Made by a program: the position numbers and the translations under genes | Notes under the pieces: generated by a model | Told to the model about the DNA's origin: nothing | What the model saw: only the letters and a program-made list of their open reading frames with translations | The model's database searches: none | Shown: positions 34,025 through 42,106 of the stretch, piece by piece | How positions within the stretch are numbered: position 1 is the first letter of the stretch | Layout: every line of letters begins with the position of its first letter | NCBI GenBank assembly: GCA_947493215.1 | Contig: CANLQE010000002.1 | Coordinates: 124,001 to 188,000 of the forward strand | Length of the DNA stretch: 64,000 nt | Reading direction: 5' to 3' | Source of the DNA: an uncultured Sphingomonadaceae bacterium | GTDB taxonomy: Bacteria > Pseudomonadota > Alphaproteobacteria > Sphingomonadales > Sphingomonadaceae

Positions 34025-34053
34025 TAAAAAAGGCGCCTCCTGAGAGACGCCTT
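34025..34053 (-). terminator. Rho-independent terminator after TonB receptor 2
   Basis: On the minus strand AAGGCGTCTC-TCAG-GAGGCGCCTT forms a 10-bp stem (one wobble) followed by a U run (A's at 34025-34030 on the plus strand), 24 bp past the receptor stop. It also lies between converging genes. Confidence 0.8.
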
Positions 34054-34076
34054 CCTTATCTGTGAAAATTGCCAAT

Positions 34077-36566
34077 CTACTGGAACGTATATTTCAACTT
34101 CACGCCAAATTGCCGTTTGTCGCGCAGGCCAACACGGTCACCTTCGCGGCCAAAGTTGAAGAACCCGCCGGGAAGTGCACGCGTGCCAAAACTCGTATCT
34201 GCAAAGTTAAAGGCGGTTGTCGGTGCATCTTCGTTCAATAAATTGGTCACGAAAAATTCGATGCCCGCATTTTCGCCCCTTAGACCTAGGCGAAGATTGA
34301 CATCGGTTGCTTCCTCTACCTCGGCGACATTGGCGTTGCTGTCAAAATAGTCACCCGTAAAATAGAGGTCGCTACGCAAATACCAGCTGTCGAAAATGTC
34401 TCCAAAACCGTTGAAATCGTCCTCATAGGTAGCGCCCAGTGATAGTGTCAAAGGCGGAAAGCGCGGTGCCCGTTGTCCAGAAATATCTGCATCGGGGCCA
34501 AAGATATCGCCAAAATCTCCGGTTCCGCCATCAGCAGGGAAGGACGAAATCTTTGCGTCAATATAGGCAAAGGACCCCTGCATCGATAGATTTTCACTGA
34601 CGTTCACTGTCGCATCAAACTCGACGCCGTAAATATTGGTGCTCGCCCCGTTCGACGTAAAGTTGACCGTCCGAACCGGGTTGGGGGCCCCCGGATCAGT
34701 GTCGGTTATCACCTCAATGGAGCTGAAAATTTCGTCACTCCGTTTCATGTAAAAAGCAGCCAGATTGAATCCGAAAATACCGCTAGGATGCTGCTGCTTC
34801 CAGCCGAATTCATAATTGGTCAGCTGCTCCTCACCAAAAAGCACATTTGCATCAGGCGCTAAAGCGGCCAATTCGGCAAGTTGCAGTGCATCCAGTCCAG
34901 CGATTTGCGGATTGAAGCCGCCTGGCAGATTGCCTTCGCTGTAAGTTGCATAGAATGTGGTGTAATTTGACGGTTGATATCGCAATGTCCCGCGCGGCAG
35001 GAAGCTGTTAATTTCACCGGGCGAGATTGGTGTTGCCAGACCGTCATTAACCTCGGGATTGCTGAACTCGTCTTTCTGGAAACGACCCTCGAGCGTAATC
35101 GATATCTGGTCTGTAATTTGATAGTCTAGCGAACCAAAAAAGCCCAGAGTTTCAGCGCCCGATACAAATGGATCGGACCTAAAAATGTCGCCAAAGAAAA
35201 TCGGAGGGCCAAAGAAACTTGCCGTTCCACCCAGCTCATCAATGTCGATTTTAACATAGCTCGCACCAGCTGAAATATTAAGGCTATCATCAAATAGAGA
35301 TGCAGACAGGCGCCCTTCGACCGTCAAATCTTCCGTTTCACGTGCGGTAAAGCTGGTGAAACTATTATCGGGGGTTGAATCGAAATCCGTGTAAAAACCG
35401 AATCTCTCCTTATTATACCCGGCCAGAAAACTAAACTCGATATTGTCGGTCAGATCCGCAGAGCCAACGGCGCTCAGACGCAATGAATCGAGGTTCAGAC
35501 CAAAATCGTCCACCGTGGTCGGACTATATTTGAAATCAAATATGGCATCACTGGGATCGGAACGTCCATCATTCAAAAAGCCGAGAAATGCCTGAAGGTT
35601 TTCCGGAGCTGTGTTCAGTCCGATGCGATCAGCAGGAGGTTCCGTAATCCGTCCGCGGAAGACCGATTCACCGCGACCACCGCCCGGTGAAGGCACGACC
35701 GAATCCGTTTGATCGGCAATGCCATTGACGAACTGAAAACCCCCGAAATTATGCTGACTGGTACCAAAGTACAAAACAGAAGCGGCTGGGCCATCATCAA
35801 TTTCCTGATAGGACCCTCTCAATTTGAGGCGGATGCCATCGCTTGGTTCGATCAGCAACGTGCCGGCGATCGACCATTGTGATTCGTCACCCAGGCGTTG
35901 GCCAGGAACAGCAACATTGTCAAAATGGCCGTCTTTCGTATCATAATTACCGCTCAAGCGAAAAGACAGACCGTCTGTAATCGGTCCTTCTACCCCTGCC
36001 GCGAAATTATATTCATCCCGGGTGGCCGCCGTGACGCTCAGATCAACCTGGAACTCGTCGCTGGGGTCCTTGGTCACATAGTTGATCGCACCAGCAAAAG
36101 TGTTGCGGCCAAACAAAGCCGATTGCGGACCTTTGATAATTTCCACGCGTTGCAATTCATTGATACCGATGGTCTGCGCACCGCCGCTCAGGAATACGCC
36201 ATCCAGAAATACCGTTGCTGTTTGTTGCAGTCGGTTGCCGCTTATCAACGTGATGCCGCGAAACCGCGGCGTTGAGTTAATGCGCGCGGTGCCGTTGGTA
36301 TTATCACCGAACGGTTCGACAAAAGCGCCCGGAGCCGCCTTGGTGATTTCGGTAATGTCCGAGAAACCTGCCCCTTGAAGCTCCGTTTCACCGATTACGG
36401 TAACCGCCAAGGGCGCGTCCAGCAGAGTCTCTTCTTTCTTGCGCGCGGTGACAATGATGACATTGGAGTTATCATCAGCGCCTTCTTCAGCCGTATCCTG
36501 TGCATAAACGGGCACACTGCCCAAAATGGTGGCCGACAACAGCGCGGCCTTCAACATCATCTTCAT
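34077..36566 (-). CDS. TonB-dependent receptor (receptor 2)
   Basis: 829 residues: signal peptide ending GSVPVYAQ, TonB-box-like NVIIVTARKKEE, plug with FRGITLISGN, IIKGPQSALFGRNTFAGAINYVT, and a long beta barrel ending GVKLKYTFQ. ATG at 36566 is preceded by GGGAG and lies just downstream of a TATAAT at 36587-36582 and two operator copies. It imports the inducing substrate or a relative of it, by inference. Paralogue of receptor 3; the two sit in a duplicated unit with an alpha/beta hydrolase. Clearly different from receptor 1, which lacks the operator. Confidence 0.93.
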   Translation of the reverse strand: MKMMLKAALLSATILGSVPVYAQDTAEEGADDNSNVIIVTARKKEETLLDAPLAVTVIGETELQGAGFSDITEITKAAPGAFVEPFGDNTNGTARINSTPRFRGITLISGNRLQQTATVFLDGVFLSGGAQTIGINELQRVEIIKGPQSALFGRNTFAGAINYVTKDPSDEFQVDLSVTAATRDEYNFAAGVEGPITDGLSFRLSGNYDTKDGHFDNVAVPGQRLGDESQWSIAGTLLIEPSDGIRLKLRGSYQEIDDGPAASVLYFGTSQHNFGGFQFVNGIADQTDSVVPSPGGGRGESVFRGRITEPPADRIGLNTAPENLQAFLGFLNDGRSDPSDAIFDFKYSPTTVDDFGLNLDSLRLSAVGSADLTDNIEFSFLAGYNKERFGFYTDFDSTPDNSFTSFTARETEDLTVEGRLSASLFDDSLNISAGASYVKIDIDELGGTASFFGPPIFFGDIFRSDPFVSGAETLGFFGSLDYQITDQISITLEGRFQKDEFSNPEVNDGLATPISPGEINSFLPRGTLRYQPSNYTTFYATYSEGNLPGGFNPQIAGLDALQLAELAALAPDANVLFGEEQLTNYEFGWKQQHPSGIFGFNLAAFYMKRSDEIFSSIEVITDTDPGAPNPVRTVNFTSNGASTNIYGVEFDATVNVSENLSMQGSFAYIDAKISSFPADGGTGDFGDIFGPDADISGQRAPRFPPLTLSLGATYEDDFNGFGDIFDSWYLRSDLYFTGDYFDSNANVAEVEEATDVNLRLGLRGENAGIEFFVTNLLNEDAPTTAFNFADTSFGTRALPGGFFNFGREGDRVGLRDKRQFGVKLKYTFQ

Positions 36567-36589
36567 TACCCGATCTCCCTGATTATAAT

Positions 36590-36601
36590 TTGTCTGGACA
36601 A
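36590..36601. promoter_or_regulatory. Operator TTGTCTGGACAA (variant), copy 3, with adjacent -10 element
   Basis: 11 of 12 bases match the consensus; the core is still GT-N4-AC. On the minus strand it is followed after two bases by TATAAT (36587-36582), a textbook -10 box, so a bound protein would block RNA polymerase. Upstream of receptor 2. Confidence 0.85.
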
Positions 36602-36620
36602 ATCTCATTAATCCGGAAAT

Positions 36621-36632
36621 TTGTCCAGACAA
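36621..36632. promoter_or_regulatory. Operator TTGTCCAGACAA (variant), copy 4
   Basis: Complement of the copy 3 sequence, with flanks AAT/ATT extending the dyad. Its centre is 31 bp from copy 3, about three helical turns, so two dimers would sit on one face. Confidence 0.85.
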
Positions 36633-36792
36633 ATTTTCAGGTTCACCAAAATCGGATCAGGATGTGTAGTATTTATGCGACATTTGCACTTGTCAGACGC
36701 AAAAACCCGCCGCCAGATTAACCGAAAGCGCACGATCCAGAAATATGTTCTTTGATCCAATTTCGTAAACTATTGCTTATTCCTCACGATAG
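36633..36792. other. Gene-free stretch upstream of the hydrolase remnant
   Basis: Together with the pseudogene this makes a 421-bp gap between receptors 2 and 3. This part shows no credible gene, repeat or terminator; it may hold more decayed hydrolase sequence that is no longer readable. Confidence 0.5.
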
Positions 36793-36942
36793 GAAGGTAC
36801 ACCAGCATTTCTCGGCATCCCCAATGATGATACCGAGCAGCTGGAAGCAGATGACAGCTGAATATATCATAAGCTCCCCAATGGTCATGACGCTATGGCG
36901 ACCGCGCTGGATAAAATTATCGCCCTGTTGCTTGTTACCTGA
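36793..36942 (+). pseudogene. Decayed alpha/beta hydrolase fragment (copy of 33113-33970)
   Basis: In one frame the region reads FLGIPNDDT, then EQLEADDS-stop-IYHKLPNGHDAM and ends ALDKIIALLLVT before TGA at 36940. The intact hydrolase has FLGIPKGHP and, ~90 residues later, EQVQADPSWTYHALATGHDAM and a similar C-terminus. The nonsense codon TGA (36859-36861) replaces the Trp TGG, and ~80 residues between the two segments are deleted. An earlier in-frame stop at ~36790 closes the 5' side. The fragment sits 111 bp from the stop of receptor 3, as the intact gene sits 106 bp from that of receptor 2. Confidence 0.78.
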
Positions 36943-36969
36943 AAGCCGCACTTCAATTAACTGTCAGGC

Positions 36970-36997
36970 AAAAAAGAAGGCCGCAAAAGCAGCCTTC
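36970..36997 (-). terminator. Rho-independent terminator after TonB receptor 3
   Basis: On the minus strand GAAGGCTGC-TTTT-GCGGCCTTC (9-bp stem, one wobble) is followed by six U's (A's at 36970-36975). It is 56 bp past the receptor stop at 37054 and equivalent in place to the terminator at 34025. Confidence 0.83.
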
Positions 36998-37053
36998 TCT
37001 CAATTTAACTGACTTGTGATCAAGCCATGAGGATCAAACTGATGCAAATCCTA

Positions 37054-39483
37054 TTAGAAGGATCCGCTTAAAGTCACGCCGAACTGGCGTCTCTCAGGCG
37101 GAGTAATCGCAAAGGCTCGCTGCCGCACGCCATTGAGCGTGGGGGCAGAAAAATCAACATAACGCAAAATGCCGCGCGGTGTTTCATCTTGGAAAGCATT
37201 TTTTACCCAGAATCGGATGGAAAGATTATCCTTCCGAACGCCTGCAGAGAAATTGGCTTTAGTAGAATCTCCCGTTTCCGCTAGATTATGTATTTGGGCG
37301 AAGAAGGAAGACCGATAGATCAAGTCACCACGTGCGAAGATATCCCATCCACTATCGCCGAGTGGTAGATCAATCGCAGTGCTGAACGATGCCTGATGTT
37401 TGGATACCAAAGGAGGTGTCTTGCCAGAAACATCAGCGAACGTTGAACATGCAGTTGGTCCAGTCGTTAGAGTACCGTCACCAAGCGCCTGTCCAGCATC
37501 CAAAATAGTGGCAGGGTTTGCACAACCGCCCGTCGTCGGCAATGTTGCCCCAGGATTGTTGGGATCAGGAACGGTTCCAGTGCCTGTTGTCCCGCCCAAT
37601 AACACCGCCTGATCCGTACTGACTCCATTCGTGACTTCGGCATCGATGTAAGCATATGTCCCTGATAGGGTAAGAAAATCGGTAACACGCCATGATGCGT
37701 CTAGTTCCAAACCATAAATTTCAGTATCGCCGATATTGTCGCTGAATGAGTCCACTCCGCCCGCACCGGTAGTAAATGTGCTTGTAAGAACTTGGTCACT
37801 ATAGTCGATGAAGAAACCAGCAACGTTTACTCGCAGACCATCTAAGGGTTCTGACTTGATACCCACCTCATAGTTTTTTAGTCGCTCTTCGCCAAAAGTG
37901 GTGATTGGCGCATCAGTTGAGTTGAACCCGCCGGGAGAATTGCCCTCAGCATATTTAGCATAAACCAACAGATTATCATTTGCCTGATAGTCGACAGTTA
38001 TGCGTGGTAAAACCGACTTAAATGTCGCGTTACGGACGGCTCCGTCTCCATTAATAATCCTGTCCGGATTTACGGCACCTGCAAATAAGTCACCGAGCCG
38101 GTAGGAGGCTCCAGGTCGCGTTCCTATTTCTTCTCGGGCAATCCGCAGTTCACCGCCAATTGTCAGGCGATCGGTTATATCAAATTCAACAGAACCAAAT
38201 GCAGCTAGGTTGGTTGTGACGTCAGTTTCAGAAATTGAATCAAACCCGAACTCTGTTTGTTTTCGCCCATAATCGGTGCCATTGGTCTTATCGTCAAAAA
38301 AGAACCCGCCAATTTCAACACGGATCGCCTTGTCTTGCGGTGAGGCAAAACGCAACTCTGCTGATATTGCGGTACGCTCGATCTCAGAATCGGTGTTGAA
38401 CGGCGATACTCCAAAAGCACAATCCGGGATAAAGTTAGCACAAACAAACGGCGAGCTGATGAAAAGAGCGGTCTGATCGTTGAACGTTTGATCAGTGCCC
38501 GTCCGTTCGGTAATGTCCGTGTATCCAAACAAGGCGGTTGCCGTGTAACCGGAATCACCGAGCTCGGCAGTTGCAGTTGCAATGAAGCGATTGGCCTTCC
38601 GGTTTAATCCTGGGTCAATCAACTCATCCGTGTTCAGGCCAATGGGTTCCCGTAACTCTACTTCACCTTGGAAATACCCTCTGCTGCCGGCGGTAAAGAC
38701 ATTGTTGAAACTGGAATCCTGAAGTCCGATTGCGTAATGATCATCATCATCTTCCGTCCGAAGATAAATGACACTGGCTTCAAAACCATCGCTTTGATAA
38801 TTTAGCCCCGCCGAAATTGTGAGAGTTTCCTGACCCAGACTATTACCAGTAACCGAATTCGTGTAATCGCCGCCGAAGCTGTTATATTTGCCAGAAACAA
38901 AGCCACTTAACCCATCGGCAATTGGTCCTGCAATGCGGCCAAAGACTTCATAGTCATCGTGGGTCGCGGCTGTTAGCTCAAAATCGACCGTTAGCTCGTC
39001 TGATGGCTGCTTGGAAACATAGTTCACAGCGCCCGAGAGGGTACCGCGTCCAAAAACAGCGCTTTGCGGACCTTTGATAACTTCTACCCGGCGATAATTT
39101 TCCAAATCAAGCGCGGTTGATGCGCCAACAAACGGCACCCCATCAATGAAGAATCCGACCTTGCCCTCCGAAATCAAAATATTCGAAGCACCCCGAATAA
39201 CCGGACGATCAGCGTCGCGACCAAATGCAGATTGCAATTGAAAGCCGGGCGTAAAATCTGAAATCTGTTCCAATCCAGAGATATTCGCATCATCAATCAG
39301 TTCTTCCCCAAAGACACTAACCGCGACGGGCACTGTTTGCAGACTCTCTTCTCTCTTACGAGCGGTAACAACAATATCGTTTCCGAAACCTGTTACGCTA
39401 TCTTGCCCACTGTCCTGCGCGAATGCATATGTTGGTGTCGCTGCTGTAGCCGCCAACAACAAACTCTTAAGCAGTGCTTTCAT
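37054..39483 (-). CDS. TonB-dependent receptor (receptor 3)
   Basis: 809 residues: signal peptide ending ATPTYAFAQD, TonB-box-like GNDIVVTARKREES, plug with VIRGASNILISEG and VIKGPQSAVFGRGTLSGAVNYVS, and a beta barrel ending GVTLSGSF. Same layout as receptor 2 (GKYNSFGGDYTNS and NYEVGIKSEP barrel segments), so a paralogue by duplication. ATG at 39483. Operator copies 5 and 6 lie 22 and 69 bp upstream. Reads AT-richer than the flanking enzyme genes. Its presence with receptor 2 suggests two related ligands, or dosage gain. Confidence 0.93.
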   Translation of the reverse strand: MKALLKSLLLAATAATPTYAFAQDSGQDSVTGFGNDIVVTARKREESLQTVPVAVSVFGEELIDDANISGLEQISDFTPGFQLQSAFGRDADRPVIRGASNILISEGKVGFFIDGVPFVGASTALDLENYRRVEVIKGPQSAVFGRGTLSGAVNYVSKQPSDELTVDFELTAATHDDYEVFGRIAGPIADGLSGFVSGKYNSFGGDYTNSVTGNSLGQETLTISAGLNYQSDGFEASVIYLRTEDDDDHYAIGLQDSSFNNVFTAGSRGYFQGEVELREPIGLNTDELIDPGLNRKANRFIATATAELGDSGYTATALFGYTDITERTGTDQTFNDQTALFISSPFVCANFIPDCAFGVSPFNTDSEIERTAISAELRFASPQDKAIRVEIGGFFFDDKTNGTDYGRKQTEFGFDSISETDVTTNLAAFGSVEFDITDRLTIGGELRIAREEIGTRPGASYRLGDLFAGAVNPDRIINGDGAVRNATFKSVLPRITVDYQANDNLLVYAKYAEGNSPGGFNSTDAPITTFGEERLKNYEVGIKSEPLDGLRVNVAGFFIDYSDQVLTSTFTTGAGGVDSFSDNIGDTEIYGLELDASWRVTDFLTLSGTYAYIDAEVTNGVSTDQAVLLGGTTGTGTVPDPNNPGATLPTTGGCANPATILDAGQALGDGTLTTGPTACSTFADVSGKTPPLVSKHQASFSTAIDLPLGDSGWDIFARGDLIYRSSFFAQIHNLAETGDSTKANFSAGVRKDNLSIRFWVKNAFQDETPRGILRYVDFSAPTLNGVRQRAFAITPPERRQFGVTLSGSF

Positions 39484-39505
39484 TTTGATTTCTCCCTATT
39501 TTCTA

Positions 39506-39517
39506 TTGTCCGGACAA
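39506..39517. promoter_or_regulatory. Operator TTGTCCGGACAA, copy 5
   Basis: Perfect palindrome 22 bp upstream of receptor 3. On the minus strand it is followed at once by AT-rich ATAGAAAATAG, which could act as a -10 region, as at copy 3. Confidence 0.87.
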
Positions 39518-39552
39518 CCTCTCCAAATGTTGATTTCCACCACTTATCTAAT

Positions 39553-39564
39553 TTGTCCAGACAA
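39553..39564. promoter_or_regulatory. Operator TTGTCCAGACAA (variant), copy 6
   Basis: 11 of 12 bases match, with flanks AAT/ATT; 47 bp centre to centre from copy 5. Receptor 3 thus has paired sites like receptor 2 but with different spacing. Confidence 0.83.
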
Positions 39565-39746
39565 ATTTTAATCCTTCCTGTTTCGAAAACCTCTATTGTT
39601 ACATAAATGCAACTATGCTGATCTATGATCTCGACGGCGCCTATTAATCCCAAGATATTGGTGCTTCACGTGTAATTCGCGCAAAAAGATTGGCTCTTAG
39701 AAATTAGGGGTAAATAGCGGTTGCAATCATTTATCCTTCGCGTAAT

Positions 39747-39758
39747 TTGTCCGGACAA
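39747..39758. promoter_or_regulatory. Operator TTGTCCGGACAA, copy 7
   Basis: Perfect palindrome 19 bp upstream of the DUF1330 gene at 39778, which heads the plus-strand operon to 45710. Confidence 0.87.
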
Positions 39759-39777
39759 CTTTTAAAAGGACTCACCC

Positions 39778-40080
39778 ATGCCAGCGTATATGATCGTTAC
39801 TGCTAAAATTGCCGATCGCGATAAATTTATCTCAGGCTATGGCGCAGCTGCCGGGGCCCTCGTGGAGAAATTTGGCGGCCGCTATGTTTTACGCGGCCCC
39901 GGAGCAGAGCTACTGGAAGGTGATTTTGGCGATGGCGCATCGATGGTGATTTCCGAATGGCCCGATAAGGCAGCGGTACATAAATTCTGGAACAGCCCGG
40001 AATATCAGGAAGCCAAGAAATTGCGCGCTGACATCGCCGATTGTCAGGTTCTTGTTATAGAAAGCCCCAAAATCACATGA
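39778..40080 (+). CDS. DUF1330 family protein
   Basis: 100 residues of the DUF1330 dimeric alpha+beta barrel: AYMIVTAKIADRDKFISGY, FGGRYVLRGPG, FGDGASMVISEWPDKAA, FWNSPEYQEAKKLR. Function is not known for the family, but the ferredoxin-like barrel suits small-molecule binding or a cofactor-free reaction. ATG at 39778 with AAAAGGA at 8 bp. First gene of an operon of at least nine genes, directly behind operator copy 7. The next gene overlaps its stop (ATGA). Confidence 0.86.
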   Translation: MPAYMIVTAKIADRDKFISGYGAAAGALVEKFGGRYVLRGPGAELLEGDFGDGASMVISEWPDKAAVHKFWNSPEYQEAKKLRADIADCQVLVIESPKIT

Positions 40081-40550
40081 CGGACATAATCAAACGGACG
40101 ACCCTGATGGTTCGCGACGGTGACGCAGCCTCTCACTGGTATGAAACCGTTTTTGGCATGACCAAATGGATGGATACGCCCTTCACGCTGTCCGGAACCC
40201 AACTAGCCGCCGGTAAGAAAGGCGATCAGACCCGCTTGATCATCCTGAAATGTGAGCATGACATGATCGGGATGATAGGATTGCTGGAATGGCTTGACCC
40301 TAAACAAGACGCCCCTGACGAGCTACCCACCGAAATCAAGTTCGGCGCACCGGTTTTTGTTGTGGCCTCGGAAGATGCAAAGGGCGCGGTAGAGCGGGCG
40401 CGTGCGCTCGGCTCACGCATCCACAGCGAACCGCGCGAATGGACAGTAACCGGAGCTGACGGCAAGCAAAAGGACATGATCGGCTGCTCCTTCTGGGATT
40501 TGGATGGTTATTTCTTTGAAGTGAATCAGGTCGTGAAGGTTCATGATTGA
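40077..40550 (+). CDS. VOC-superfamily protein
   Basis: 157 residues of the glyoxalase/extradiol dioxygenase fold: TLMVRDGDAASHWYETVFGM opening, KFGAPVFVVASEDAKGAVERARALG, and a C-terminal FWDLDGYFFEVNQ with the Asp-Gly-Glu strand. The metal-ligand set is not fully evident. The ATG overlaps the DUF1330 stop. One of three VOC proteins in block 3. Possible roles are isomerisation, epimerisation or ring cleavage of the pathway substrate; none can be chosen from sequence. Confidence 0.84.
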   Translation: MTDIIKRTTLMVRDGDAASHWYETVFGMTKWMDTPFTLSGTQLAAGKKGDQTRLIILKCEHDMIGMIGLLEWLDPKQDAPDELPTEIKFGAPVFVVASEDAKGAVERARALGSRIHSEPREWTVTGADGKQKDMIGCSFWDLDGYFFEVNQVVKVHD

Positions 40551-41642
40551 GTGACCGCCGGTTCCTCTCTTGCCGATTTTGATGTCCTCTCTGCTAGCAA
40601 GCAGATTGACGATGACGCCAATTATCAGTGGCGCGTGGCCGCAAGGCCCCTTGGCAATGTCGTGCCGTCGGATTTTGAATGGGCGGTGACCGGCATTCCC
40701 GAACCCGGTGACGGTGAAGTTCTTCTCAAAACTCATTATCTCGGCCTTGCCCCCGTCATGCGTTTCTACATGCAAGGCACGGGTGCGGCAGGGGAGCGAG
40801 TTCTGGAACCCGGTGATGTCATTCACGGTCGCGGTGTCGCGCAAGTGGTCAAATCGCGCCATCCCGACTGGCGTGAAGGTGAAATGGCGCAAGGTCAACT
40901 GGGTTGGCAGACTTATAAAGTCTCCAAAATGACGCCCCAAGAGAAATTTTTTCGCATGCCGCCTAACGGGCTGCCTGCTGCTCTTGGCTCGGGCGTCCTT
41001 GGTATGACCGGCCTCTCTGCCCATGCCGGGCTCTTTGCTTGCGGAGATCCCAGAGAAAGTGATCGCATGGTGCTGTCGGGGGCAGCTGGCGGCGTTGGAT
41101 CGATGGTCAGTCAAATGGCCGCCAATGTGGTCGGTTGTGACGTTGTCGGCATGGCGGGCGGGCCGGAAAAATGCGCGTTCATTCTTGATCATGGATGTTC
41201 TCAGGCGATTGACTATAAATCCGAGAATATCGAAGCGCGGCTTGATGACCTGCGGCCCGACGGCATAGACTTATATTTTGACAATGTCGGTGGTGAAACA
41301 TTGGAGGCCTGTCTCGAACGCCTCAAGCTTCACAGCCGGGTCGTGCTGTGCGGATCGATCAGCGAATATACGCGGGACGAACCATTCAAACTGTCCAACT
41401 ACACCCGGCTGCGCGCCACAGAAACGCGGATGCAGGGCTTTTTTGTCTATAATCATCTGGACCGCTGGGACGCGGTGATGGATGATCTGGCGGGCTGGAT
41501 TCACGACGGTAAACTCAAACCGGTGCAAGACGTTGAACAAGGTTTTCAGCACATGCCTCGCGCGCTTGCCAATCTATACCATGGCCAGAATGTCGGTGTG
41601 CAATGCTGTTCGGTTCGCGGCGAACCCGAACAATGGATGTAA
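40551..41642 (+). CDS. NADP-dependent medium-chain oxidoreductase
   Basis: 363 residues, related to the two block 2 reductases but more distant and with a longer N-terminus. GroES-like domain with YLGLAPVMRFYM, Rossmann domain with VLSGAAGGVGSMVSQMA and GMAGGPEKCAF, FDNVGGETLEA, and C-terminal MQGFFVYNHLDRW. No zinc ligands; conjugated C=C reduction is the expected reaction. GTG start at 40551 immediately after the previous stop TGA, so coupled translation is likely. Confidence 0.88.
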   Translation: MTAGSSLADFDVLSASKQIDDDANYQWRVAARPLGNVVPSDFEWAVTGIPEPGDGEVLLKTHYLGLAPVMRFYMQGTGAAGERVLEPGDVIHGRGVAQVVKSRHPDWREGEMAQGQLGWQTYKVSKMTPQEKFFRMPPNGLPAALGSGVLGMTGLSAHAGLFACGDPRESDRMVLSGAAGGVGSMVSQMAANVVGCDVVGMAGGPEKCAFILDHGCSQAIDYKSENIEARLDDLRPDGIDLYFDNVGGETLEACLERLKLHSRVVLCGSISEYTRDEPFKLSNYTRLRATETRMQGFFVYNHLDRWDAVMDDLAGWIHDGKLKPVQDVEQGFQHMPRALANLYHGQNVGVQCCSVRGEPEQWM

Positions 41643-41653
41643 GGGAAAACACT

Positions 41654-42106
41654 ATGATTGAAAAACAACAAACACGTTTTCAGCGAGGCAATTTTGTTGT
41701 GGCTGATATCGATCGAGCCCTGACTTTTTACCGCGATGTGCTAGGTTTTGAAGAAACCTTTCGCAAGGGTCATAACCCCGATAGCTATTCCTTCCCGGTA
41801 TTTGAAATACCGAAAGACGCGGAAATCGGATTTTCGATCCTATCGCTGCCAGGTCAGCCGCGGGTCATGGCCCTGTCGGAAGTTAAAAACGTGCCGCTGG
41901 AGCCGGTCCCTCATCCACGGCGCGGCGCTATTGTGCTGGACGTGGCGGACCCCGATGCCGTGATGGAAGGTGCCCGTAAACTGGGTTTGCAGGTCTATGA
42001 AGAAGGCAGGCTGGAAACCCATGACGGGCGGATTGGGCGTGAGATCGGGATCGTTGATTTTGATGACAATCTGGTGGTCATTTATCTCATTCCGGACGCA
42101 CAATAA
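41654..42106 (+). CDS. VOC-superfamily (glyoxalase-like) protein
   Basis: 150 residues: RGNFVVADIDRALTFYRDVLGFEETF is a standard VOC opening (here given over two strands), with PHPRRGAIVLDVADPDAV in the middle and EIGIVDFDDNLVVIYL at the end. Start at ATG 41654 with AAGGGA at 8 bp; an upstream extension overlaps the reductase gene. The stop TAA shares a base with the MFS start. Likely an isomerase, lyase or dioxygenase of the same pathway as its neighbours. Confidence 0.85.
   Translation: MIEKQQTRFQRGNFVVADIDRALTFYRDVLGFEETFRKGHNPDSYSFPVFEIPKDAEIGFSILSLPGQPRVMALSEVKNVPLEPVPHPRRGAIVLDVADPDAVMEGARKLGLQVYEEGRLETHDGRIGREIGIVDFDDNLVVIYLIPDAQ

Noticed and set aside
36752-37012. 86-codon open frame on the plus strand
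   Set aside because: It is in a different frame from the hydrolase remnant, has no ribosome site and runs through the terminator.
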